NCBI GenBank assembly: GCA_002363615.1
Contig: DEWK01000020.1
Span: 62,001 to 126,000, forward strand
Direction: 5' to 3'
DNA: 64,000 nt
From: Lachnospira sp. UBA3212
GTDB taxonomy: Bacteria > Bacillota > Clostridia > Lachnospirales > Lachnospiraceae
Both the position numbers and the translations under genes were made by a program. A model generated the notes under the pieces. That model did not search any database and had not been told where the DNA came from. It saw nothing but the letters and a program-made list of their open reading frames with translations. Of this stretch, positions 9,023 through 16,189 are shown in pieces; within the stretch, counting starts at the first letter, position 1; each line of letters begins with the position of its first letter.

Positions 9023-10126
9023 ATGTCAGGATCAACATTTGGAAAAATATTTAAAGTAACAACTTGGGGAGAATCCCACGGAAAGGGCATTGGCGTGGTA
9101 GTGGACGGTTGTCCAGCCGGCCTTTCCCTTAGTGAAGAGGATATCCAGCCATACCTGAACCGAAGAAAGCCAGGTCAATCCCAGTTCACCACTCCCAGAA
9201 AGGAAGATGATGCAGTGGAAATTTTATCTGGTGTCTTTGAGGGTAAAACTACCGGCACCCCAATTTCTATGGTGGTATTCAATAAAACCCAACGTTCTAA
9301 GGACTATTCAGAAATTGCTTCCTACTATCGTCCCGGTCATGCAGATTACACCTTCGATCAAAAGTATGGCTTTCGTGATTACCGGGGAGGCGGTCGTTCC
9401 TCAGGTCGTGAGACCATTGCCCGAGTCGCTGCCGGTGCCATTGCTGCAAAACTCCTTGCAGAGCTTGGAATCAAGGTAACTGCTTATACTAAATCCATCG
9501 GTCCTGTTTCCCTAGAGGAAAAGAACTTTGACCTATCCCTTAGAGACCATAATTCCCTTTTCTTCCCGGATATGGAAGCTTACGAAAAAGCCTCAGCATT
9601 TTTAAAAGAAAAACAAGGAGAAATGGATTCTGTAGGTGGCGTGGTAGAATGTCTAGCCACAGGTATGAAGACCGGTTTAGGAGAACCTGTCTTTGATAAG
9701 TTAGATGCTCGTTTAGGCCAGGCTATCTTCTCCATTGGAGCTGTGAAAGCTCTTGAAATCGGAGATGGAACAAAGGTTTCTGCCAGTTTCGGTTCCACCG
9801 ATAACGATGGCTTTACCAATGAAGGTGGAAAAATCGTAAAAACAAGCAACCATGCAGGCGGCGTTTTAGGTGGAATTAGCGATGGTTCAAATCTAATTTT
9901 AAGGGCCTACTTTAAGCCTACCCCATCTATCTTCCAAACCCAAAAAACCGTTACGCAGGATGGTCGTCCTATTGAGATTCAAATCAAGGGTCGACACGAT
10001 CCAATTATCGTTCCAAGAGCAGTTGTTGTGGTAGAAGCCATGACAGCTTTAACCCTTTGTGATTTACTTTTATGTAATATGACCGCAACTATGGATCATG
10101 TAAAAAAAGTCTACCGAGATGAATAA
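9023..10126 (+). CDS. aroC: Chorismate synthase
   Basis: Converts 5-enolpyruvylshikimate-3-phosphate to chorismate, the last common step of aromatic biosynthesis, with reduced FMN. The 367-residue protein opens with GKIFKVTTWGESHGKGIGVVVDG, which contains the first family signature GESHG and its conserved His. It also carries RPGHADYTFDQKYGFRDYRGGGRSSGRET and a late GRHDP segment. The gene is monocistronic: a promoter lies upstream and a terminator shared with the convergent leuA unit lies directly after it. The other shikimate genes are not in the window. Confidence 0.96.
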   Translation: MSGSTFGKIFKVTTWGESHGKGIGVVVDGCPAGLSLSEEDIQPYLNRRKPGQSQFTTPRKEDDAVEILSGVFEGKTTGTPISMVVFNKTQRSKDYSEIASYYRPGHADYTFDQKYGFRDYRGGGRSSGRETIARVAAGAIAAKLLAELGIKVTAYTKSIGPVSLEEKNFDLSLRDHNSLFFPDMEAYEKASAFLKEKQGEMDSVGGVVECLATGMKTGLGEPVFDKLDARLGQAIFSIGAVKALEIGDGTKVSASFGSTDNDGFTNEGGKIVKTSNHAGGVLGGISDGSNLILRAYFKPTPSIFQTQKTVTQDGRPIEIQIKGRHDPIIVPRAVVVVEAMTALTLCDLLLCNMTATMDHVKKVYRDE

Positions 10127-10130
10127 TGTA

Positions 10131-10165
10131 AAAAACTCTGAATTCCTTTGAATCCAGAGTTTTTC
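10131..10165. terminator. Bidirectional terminator between aroC and the leuA/AraC unit
   Basis: AAAAACTCTG pairs with CAGAGTTTTT, extended inward by ATTC/GAAT. It lies 5 nt after the aroC stop and about 25 nt after the stop of the minus-strand AraC-type frame, with T tracts on both strands. It therefore ends both aroC and the transcript that carries leuA plus the AraC-type frame. Confidence 0.8.
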
Positions 10166-10190
10166 TTTGCGGAGATTTTTAACCCATCTC

Positions 10191-10517
10191 CTACTCTCTA
10201 CCAGCATTACGGTATTCGCTTGGGGTAAGATTATATTCCTTACGAAAAACTCGAACAAAGTGCTCTAAGTTTGGATAACCCACATGAGAGGAAATATCTC
10301 CAATTCTCATGTTGGTGGTCCTTAGAAGATAACAAGCTTTCTTTAATCTTACATCCCTTACCAGTTCTCCAAAGGTCTTTCCAGTATTACGCTTAATATA
10401 CTTGGATAAATAAGGCTCAGTAAAATGATAATCCAAAGCCATAGACCTTAAGGTAATATCCTGATAATGGTTTCGAATATAACTTACAATTTTAGCTGTC
10501 TTTTCTTCTAATTCGTT
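10191..10517 (-). CDS. AraC-type DNA-binding domain in the -1 frame after leuA (probable part of a LeuA-AraC frameshift product)
   Basis: The frame encodes a full AraC/XylS double helix-turn-helix of about 100 residues. The first HTH is around IVSYIRNHYQDITL...FTEPYLSKYIK, and the second is MRIGDISSHVGYPNLEHFVRVF followed by the family ending LTPSEYR. The first ATG (10440-10442) falls inside the first HTH and would remove its leading helix. No ATG, GTG or TTG lies upstream in this frame before a TAA about 18 codons before the domain. The frame is entered cleanly from leuA by a -1 shift on the A8 run at 10516-10523, giving 108 extra residues. It has no sensor domain of its own. Alternatives are a decayed or 5'-truncated regulator, or an error in the homopolymer. 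The coordinates given are the codons after the presumed shift. Confidence 0.7.
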   Translation of the reverse strand, partial: NELEEKTAKIVSYIRNHYQDITLRSMALDYHFTEPYLSKYIKRNTGKTFGELVRDVRLKKACYLLRTTNMRIGDISSHVGYPNLEHFVRVFRKEYNLTPSEYRNAGRE

Positions 10518-12211
10518 TTTTTTAAAGCCTTTTCTCCAACCCGATTAATACATACTATTAAAGCATCAATGGAAGCTGCAATAATATCATCCTCAATACC
10601 AGCACCCCAATACATCTTACCATCAAAGTTGATTCCGATGTAGGCGGCTGCCTTAGAAGAAGAACCATGAGAAATTGCATTTTCAGAATACTCGTTAATT
10701 ATATAAGTGATTCCAAAGTATTCCTTTAAAGCATTGCTTACTGCGTCTAAACGTCCATTTCCCTGGGCACTGATTACCGCTGTTTCTCCGTTATGGAAAA
10801 TGGTGACTTCTGCAATAATACCATTTTCCTGTTTAAAATGAACTTCCTCCACGGAGAATGAAGATGGATAATTAACATACTGTTCTTTGAAAAGGTCGAA
10901 AATCACATCTGGGGTTAATTCCTTATGAGTATGATCCGAAACCTCCTTAGCATGATAACTCATCTCTTCCTTCATCATCTTAGGAAGGTTAATTCCATAA
11001 TTGTTACTTAAGATATAACCAATTCCTCCTTTACCAGACTGAGAGTTAAAACGAATCACATCGGAATCGTAAGAACGTCCCACATCCTTAGGATCAATTG
11101 GAAGATATGGTACAGACCAAATATCAAGTTTCTTTTTCTTTCTCCAGTCCATTCCCTTAGCAATGGCATCCTGGTGAGAGCCGGAAAATGCGGTGAAGAC
11201 CAACTCTCCTCCATAAGGGGCACGTGGAGAAACTTCCATACGGGTACATCTTTCATAGACTTCACGAATCTCCATCATATTAGATAAGTCAAGTTTAGGA
11301 TCCACACCCTGAGAGAACATATTCATAGCTACCACTACAATATCTAAGTTACCGGTTCTCTCTCCATTACCAAAGAGAGTTCCCTCAATACGATCTGCTC
11401 CTGCAAGAAGTCCCATTTCTGCAGTTGCCACTCCTGTTCCACGATCATTATGTGGATGAAGAGAAAGAACCACATTCTCTCTGTACTTCATATTTTTAGA
11501 CATATACTCTACCTGAGATGCAAAGACATGTGGCATGGCATTTTCAACAGTAGCAGGAAGGTTAATGATGGCCTTCTTGTCTGGACTAGGTTGCCATACA
11601 TCGAGGACTGCATTACAAACCTCTAAAGAGTAATCCACTTCCGCACCTGAAAATGATTCCGGTGAATATTCAAAACGGAAGTCTCCCTCTGTCTGGTCTG
11701 CTAAATCCTTTAAAAGCTTAGCACCATCAATGGCAATCTGCTTGATTTCTTCCTTAGACTTCTTAAATACCTGCTCTCTCTGGGCAAGGGATACGGAATT
11801 ATATACATGGACAATGGCATGTGGGGCACCCTTCACCGCCTCAAAAGTCTTCTTGATAATATGTTCTCTGGCCTGGGTAAGTACCTGAATCGTAACATCC
11901 TCAGGAATCATATCTCGCTCAATCAAAGCTCTACAGAATTCATACTCGGTTTCAGAAGCAGCAGGGAAACCAACTTCAATCTCCTTGAAGCCAATATTAA
12001 CAAGCATAGTAAAGAATTCCAGTTTTTCTTCTAAACTCATCGGCTCAATCAAGGCCTGATTACCGTCACGTAAATCCACGGAGCACCACTCTGGTGCCTG
12101 CTCAACCATATCCTTCTTGACCCAGTCATAAGTCATCACTGGTGGTAGGAAATAAGCCCTCTCGTATTTTTTGCAGTTTGGCATACTCTTAATTCCAATT
12201 GCTCTTGCCAT
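10508..12211 (-). CDS. leuA: 2-isopropylmalate synthase
   Basis: Condenses acetyl-CoA with 2-oxoisovalerate to 2-isopropylmalate, the first leucine-specific step. The 567-residue protein is of the long, yeast-like type. It has the catalytic TIM barrel with SVDLRDGNQAL near residue 42 and the metal-binding LHPHNDRG segment, then the C-terminal LeuA dimer/allosteric domain from about residue 440, which in this family binds leucine. The protein appears complete and ends ALKKTN at a TAG. The last codons run over eight A residues, and the -1 frame continues into an AraC-type domain (see 10191-10517). The SD is AAAGGAGAG. The gene is monocistronic, opposite aroC. Confidence 0.94.
   Translation of the reverse strand: MARAIGIKSMPNCKKYERAYFLPPVMTYDWVKKDMVEQAPEWCSVDLRDGNQALIEPMSLEEKLEFFTMLVNIGFKEIEVGFPAASETEYEFCRALIERDMIPEDVTIQVLTQAREHIIKKTFEAVKGAPHAIVHVYNSVSLAQREQVFKKSKEEIKQIAIDGAKLLKDLADQTEGDFRFEYSPESFSGAEVDYSLEVCNAVLDVWQPSPDKKAIINLPATVENAMPHVFASQVEYMSKNMKYRENVVLSLHPHNDRGTGVATAEMGLLAGADRIEGTLFGNGERTGNLDIVVVAMNMFSQGVDPKLDLSNMMEIREVYERCTRMEVSPRAPYGGELVFTAFSGSHQDAIAKGMDWRKKKKLDIWSVPYLPIDPKDVGRSYDSDVIRFNSQSGKGGIGYILSNNYGINLPKMMKEEMSYHAKEVSDHTHKELTPDVIFDLFKEQYVNYPSSFSVEEVHFKQENGIIAEVTIFHNGETAVISAQGNGRLDAVSNALKEYFGITYIINEYSENAISHGSSSKAAAYIGINFDGKMYWGAGIEDDIIAASIDALIVCINRVGEKALKKTN
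10516..10523 (-). other. Putative slippery site (A8) at the leuA end
   Basis: On the minus strand the leuA frame reads TTA AAA AAA ACG AAT TAG, so A AAA AAA is a slippery heptamer inside a run of eight A. An SD-like GGAG lies about 10 nt upstream, the spacing known to stimulate -1 shifting in E. coli dnaX. I see no convincing downstream stem-loop. The same run could also cause RNA-polymerase slippage. Confidence 0.55.
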
Positions 12212-12319
12212 AATTCATCTCTCCTTTTCTATGCCCTTATGTATTGGACTAAATTTATCAATTCGTTTGTTCTTTTCTGAAGTAATTCCGATAATAACAC
12301 ATTTTTTCTAAAAATGCAT

Positions 12320-12335
12320 TGATAATTTTTTATCA
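12320..12335. promoter_or_regulatory. Palindrome between leuA and the divergent small gene, possible operator
   Basis: TGATAA and TTATCA flank 4 nt in the 226-nt divergent region upstream of leuA. The sequence is very A/T-rich, so chance is possible. It is listed because a leuA-linked regulator may exist. Confidence 0.3.
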
Positions 12336-12360
12336 GTTATTTTGATATTTTTTATTCTTC

Positions 12361-12389
12361 TTTACAAAGATCTTCTTTTTTAGTACACT
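12361..12389 (+). promoter_or_regulatory. Promoter of the 12.4-14.1 kb two-gene unit
   Basis: TTTACA (12361-12366) and TACACT (12384-12389) with a 17-nt spacer, about 48 nt before the ATG at 12438. I looked for a fluoride-riboswitch-like motif in the leader and saw none. Confidence 0.55.
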
Positions 12390-12437
12390 AGACCATGCAA
12401 AAAGCCATAGATTACGGGCATTAAGAAAGGAGAACCT

Positions 12438-12776
12438 ATGAATAAGAAAATTGATGACTGGGAATATTCCGAAGATTTTTATAAAAATGAAACGAAAAAT
12501 GAATTAAAATTGGAAGATTTTATGGATGAATCCATGGATCTTCCACATACTATTTCTACTAACAACCATCGATTGGAACGCCTAAATAAAGCAAGTGAAC
12601 TGGTTACAAAAATCAGAAAAGAAAGTGAGGCCGGGGCAAGCATTGAAGCCATTGCTGCTTCTACCGGACAAAGCCAACAGGCTGTTACCGCCGTATTAAT
12701 GGCTCTTACCTGGTCCTCAGAAGACTCGGATGATCAAAGTGTCGCCGGTCTGATTTTAGATGATTTGGAGGTATAA
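12438..12776 (+). CDS. Small acidic protein of unknown function, cotranscribed with the CLC transporter
   Basis: A 112-residue, strongly acidic soluble protein with no signal peptide and no membrane segment. I do not recognise the family. The stretch from about residue 60 to 95 (ELVTKIRKESEAGASIEAIA and then STGQSQQAVTAVLMAL) has the look of a helix-turn-helix resembling sigma-factor region 3, but this is weak. The ATG follows AAAGGAG. It ends 2 nt before the CLC gene, so the two are almost certainly cotranscribed and possibly translationally coupled. Confidence 0.8.
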   Translation: MNKKIDDWEYSEDFYKNETKNELKLEDFMDESMDLPHTISTNNHRLERLNKASELVTKIRKESEAGASIEAIAASTGQSQQAVTAVLMALTWSSEDSDDQSVAGLILDDLEV

Positions 12777-12778
12777 TC

Positions 12779-14071
12779 ATGGGGGTCAGAAAGTATGTAT
12801 TTAACAAGGACCACATGAAGGAAATTTCCCTCCATAATATTCGCCGCCTTTCTTCTACCTTTCGCTGGATTCTTTTAGCCTGTCTGGTAGGAAGTATTGC
12901 AGGATTTCTAGGCTCTAGTTTTTTCCTTCTCCTCAAACTAATCACTGAATATCGCATGGAAAATTCTTGGACCCTATACTTTCTTCCTATAGGTGGTATT
13001 GCAATCATTGCCCTTTATCATCTGATTATGAAAAAGCCTGATAAGGGAACCAACCTAGCCCTAGATGCCATTCACTTTGGTGCCCGGGTACCAATTCGAA
13101 GAATTCCCTTGATTTATTTTGCCACTTTGATTACCCATTTCTTTGGTGGATCTGCAGGACGAGAAGGAGCTGCCCTACAAATGGGTGCAAGCCTTGGGGA
13201 TGGATTTTCAAGAATCTTTCATTTAAAGGAATCAGATAAAAAAATACTTATTATCTGTTCCATGAGCGCCTGTTTCTCAGCGGTATTTGGTACTCCCCTT
13301 TCAGCTTCCATCTTTGCCATGGAGGTAATCACCGTAGGAGTTATCTACTATGTAGCCTTGGTTCCTTGTGTGGTTGCCTCCCTGATTTCTCATGGAATTG
13401 CCCATTACCTCTTTGGAATCTCTACAGAAATCTATCTGGTAAGTAAAATCCCACCTATGAATATTCCTAATTTTTTATGGACCATTCTCCTTGCCGGTTT
13501 GTGTGGGCTTTTATCCATTCTATTTTGTGTTTCCTTACGATTTGGACGACTCCTTTATAAACGGTGTATAAAAAATGATTACCTTCGAGCAATCACTGGA
13601 GCTATTCTTGTAATCCTCCTTACATTACTTGTTGGTAACAGAGATTATAACGGTGCCGGTCTCTTTGTAATTGAACGCTGTTTTACAGATCCGGATTCCA
13701 TATCGGCCTTTGCCTTTTTATTAAAGATTATTTTTACCGTAATCACCTTAGGTGCTGGTTTTAAGGGAGGAGAAATCGTTCCATCCTTCTTTATAGGAGC
13801 TTGCTTCGGCTGTTTATTCGGTAAAATAACAGGTCTGGAAACCAGTCTTTGCTCCGCTATTGGCATGGGTTCTGTCTTTTGCGGAGCTACCAATGCTCCC
13901 ATTGCATCTCTTTTAATCTGTTTCGAAATCTTTGGATTTGAAGGCATGCCTTACTACCTTCTTGCCATTGCAATTTCCTACAACTTATCCGGATATTTTG
14001 GTCTCTATAAGAGTCAAAAATTTGCCTATTCTAAATACCAGGCCCACTACATTGATAAGTCGGCTTGTTAA
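12779..14071 (+). CDS. CLC family anion channel/antiporter, possibly of the fluoride-exporting type
   Basis: A 430-residue polytopic membrane protein of the CLC fold. The selectivity/gating motif is GGSAGREGAALQMG with the gating glutamate at residue 129, and a GGEIVPSFFIG segment corresponds to GxFxP. The wording of the GREG region resembles what I recall of CLC-F fluoride/proton antiporters more than classical chloride EriC proteins, so fluoride export is possible. The residues that distinguish the two were not checked by alignment, and there is no obvious fluoride riboswitch. It is the second gene of the unit and ends at a strong terminator. Confidence 0.85.
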   Translation: MGVRKYVFNKDHMKEISLHNIRRLSSTFRWILLACLVGSIAGFLGSSFFLLLKLITEYRMENSWTLYFLPIGGIAIIALYHLIMKKPDKGTNLALDAIHFGARVPIRRIPLIYFATLITHFFGGSAGREGAALQMGASLGDGFSRIFHLKESDKKILIICSMSACFSAVFGTPLSASIFAMEVITVGVIYYVALVPCVVASLISHGIAHYLFGISTEIYLVSKIPPMNIPNFLWTILLAGLCGLLSILFCVSLRFGRLLYKRCIKNDYLRAITGAILVILLTLLVGNRDYNGAGLFVIERCFTDPDSISAFAFLLKIIFTVITLGAGFKGGEIVPSFFIGACFGCLFGKITGLETSLCSAIGMGSVFCGATNAPIASLLICFEIFGFEGMPYYLLAIAISYNLSGYFGLYKSQKFAYSKYQAHYIDKSAC

Positions 14072-14118
14072 AAAGAAACACCTAAGAAGACCATTATGCT
14101 TCTTAGGTGTTTCTTTTT
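14070..14118. terminator. Strong bidirectional terminator between the CLC gene and the pilin-like gene
   Basis: A 20-bp perfect stem (AAAAAGAAACACCTAAGAAG with its complement) closes a 9-nt loop, with T tracts on both strands. It overlaps the last bases of both convergent genes. Confidence 0.9.
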
Positions 14119-14725
14119 ATGAATACTCATCACAAGTATTCGGATAAAGCCTATATTTTGGAGCAACTGCACCTTGTTTTCGTCCAATCCAAATTTCCGC
14201 CTTGTTATTATCCATCCTACGATAGATAATCCAACATTCCGGAACTCCGTTTCCCGAATCCTTATTGTAATTAAAATTTAACATATAGTCTGTATTTCCA
14301 TGATAACCCTTACCTGTCATAGCATCCTCTTGACTTAAATAGAAAAGCAGTTCATTCACAAATGCCTTTTGCAACTTACTATTATCGTGTGCAACTTTAA
14401 AATAACTATTCTCATAATTCTTATACTGCACGCCTCTACACCAAGCCACCGGACGAATCTCATAACTCTTACCATCCGGATCTTTTACGGTGGCTCTTCC
14501 TGCAGATAATCGATCATTCTCAAGCCAACCTTCATAAGCATCGGAATCATTCAAGGCAAGTATTACCGTGTCGTAAATACTCTTAGCTGTCTCCACATCC
14601 ATCGCCTTTTGAGATTTTGCTATATAGCGGGTATATACCGGTGCTAACACTGAAATCAGCAATCCCATAATGGCAATTACAACAATCAATTCAATCAGGG
14701 AAAAACCCCTATTCTTTTTATTCAT
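14117..14725 (-). CDS. Type IV pilin-like / pseudopilin protein with N-terminal methylation motif
   Basis: The protein has a short Lys/Arg leader and then GFSLIELIVVIAIMGLL, the class III signal cut by prepilin peptidase after the Gly, with glutamate at mature position 5. The hydrophobic helix is followed by a soluble domain of about 160 residues that I do not recognise. I chose the ATG at 14723-14725, which sits 8 nt after GGAGG, over the upstream GTG, giving 202 residues. No other pilus or secretion gene (peptidase, ATPase, platform protein) is in the window, so this is an isolated pilin. It is convergent with the CLC gene. Confidence 0.85.
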   Translation of the reverse strand: MNKKNRGFSLIELIVVIAIMGLLISVLAPVYTRYIAKSQKAMDVETAKSIYDTVILALNDSDAYEGWLENDRLSAGRATVKDPDGKSYEIRPVAWCRGVQYKNYENSYFKVAHDNSKLQKAFVNELLFYLSQEDAMTGKGYHGNTDYMLNFNYNKDSGNGVPECWIIYRRMDNNKAEIWIGRKQGAVAPKYRLYPNTCDEYS

Positions 14726-14840
14726 AGATAACACCTCCTCCCAATCAACTTCTAGTATTATCTATTATTATGTTAGCACATAGGAAATCCCTATTTCACT
14801 AGTAGAATTTCTGAATTTTTACTTAAAAATTGCTAATACA

Positions 14841-14878
14841 CACAAAAGTCCCTCCCAAACAAAAAGTTTGGAAGGGAC
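14841..14878 (-). terminator. Terminator of glyA
   Basis: Minus-strand GTCCCTTCCAAAC pairs with GTTTGGGAGGGAC around a TTTTT loop and is followed by TTTTGTG, 19 nt after the glyA stop. Confidence 0.85.
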
Positions 14879-14896
14879 CGTTTTCGTTTTTTAGAT

Positions 14897-16138
14897 TTAT
14901 TCATAAATTGGATAACGCTCTGTAAGAATCTTAACCATCTCCATAGCCTTAGCCTTATTAGCTTCCACATCGTCTACTAACATAGCGATTGCTTCAGCGA
15001 TAATATCCATATCCTGTTCCTTCATTCCACGTGAAGTTACAGCTGGAGTACCAAGACGGATACCAGAAGTAACAAAAGCAGATGCCGGATCATTTGGAAT
15101 GGTATTCTTGTTACAGGTAATGTTTGCAGCATCCAGAAGCTTCTCACATTCCTTACCAGTAATGCCCTTGCTTAAGAGGGAAACTAACATCAAGTGGTTA
15201 TCGGTACCTCCTGAAACAATCTCAAATCCTCTATCCTGTAAGCCCTTGCAAAGTGCCTGAGCATTATTGACAACCTGAGTTGCATACTCCTTGAAGGAAG
15301 GATCTAATGCTTCCTTGAAACATACAGCCTTACCTGCAATCACATGCATTAAAGGACCACCCTGGGTTCCCGGAAATACACACTTATTGAACTTAAACTT
15401 CTCTGCATTCTCCTGGCTAGAAAGAATCATACCGCCACGAGGTCCACGAAGGGTCTTATGGGTAGTTGTAGTTACAACATCTGCATATGGGATTGGTGAC
15501 TCATGAAGGCCTGCAGCTACAAGACCTGCAATGTGAGCCATATCGACCATTAAGTATGCTCCTACTTCATCTGCAATTTCACGGAATTTCTTAAAATCAA
15601 TCTTTCTTGCATAAGCAGAAGCCCCGGCGATTATCATCTTTGGCTTTACTTCCTTAGCAATACGAAGAACTTCATCGTAATCAATGAAACCATCTGCATT
15701 TACTCCATAAGGAACGATATTGAAATAGCTTCCTGAAACATTTGCAGGAGAACCATGAGTTAAATGTCCACCATCAGAAAGGTTCATTCCCATTAAGGTA
15801 TCTCCAGGCTTTAACATAGCAAACTGTACTGCAAAGTTTGCATTTGCACCGGAATGTGGCTGAACATTCACATATTCGCAGTTAAATAATTTTTTAGCAC
15901 GCTCTCTTGCAAGATCCTCTACGATATCTACATATTCACAACCACCATAATAACGGTGTGCCGGATATCCCTCTGCATACTTGTTGGTAAGGTGACTACC
16001 CATGGCAGCCATAACTGCCTTACTAACAATATTCTCTGATGCAATGAGTTCAATGTGGCTCTTCTGACGCTCTAACTCCTGCTCCATAGCAGCTGCAAGT
16101 TCAGCATCATAATTCTTTACTTCACTAAATTCAAACAT
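14897..16138 (-). CDS. glyA: Serine hydroxymethyltransferase
   Basis: Interconverts serine and glycine with transfer of the one-carbon unit to tetrahydrofolate, using PLP. The 413-residue protein is standard length. Visible signatures are ELIASENIVS, YAEGYPAHRYYGGCEYVD, and the PLP-lysine segment VVTTTTHKTLRGPRGGMI. The ATG follows AAGGAGG. It is the last gene of a minus-strand run behind asnB (51-nt gap) and ends at the hairpin at 14841-14878. Confidence 0.97.
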   Translation of the reverse strand: MFEFSEVKNYDAELAAAMEQELERQKSHIELIASENIVSKAVMAAMGSHLTNKYAEGYPAHRYYGGCEYVDIVEDLARERAKKLFNCEYVNVQPHSGANANFAVQFAMLKPGDTLMGMNLSDGGHLTHGSPANVSGSYFNIVPYGVNADGFIDYDEVLRIAKEVKPKMIIAGASAYARKIDFKKFREIADEVGAYLMVDMAHIAGLVAAGLHESPIPYADVVTTTTHKTLRGPRGGMILSSQENAEKFKFNKCVFPGTQGGPLMHVIAGKAVCFKEALDPSFKEYATQVVNNAQALCKGLQDRGFEIVSGGTDNHLMLVSLLSKGITGKECEKLLDAANITCNKNTIPNDPASAFVTSGIRLGTPAVTSRGMKEQDMDIIAEAIAMLVDDVEANKAKAMEMVKILTERYPIYE

Positions 16139-16189
16139 AAGTGCCTCCTTATTTGTCTATATGATTAAGCCCTAGGGCAAAAATCCATC

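Noticed and set aside
10070..10258. Minus-strand frame across the aroC end.
   Set aside because: It overlaps aroC, the shared terminator and the AraC-type domain in another frame, so it is a shadow frame.
14803..14818. CodY-like sequence near the pilin gene (AATTTCTGAATTTTT).
   Set aside because: It has about four mismatches to the CodY consensus in a very A/T-rich stretch, so chance is likely.
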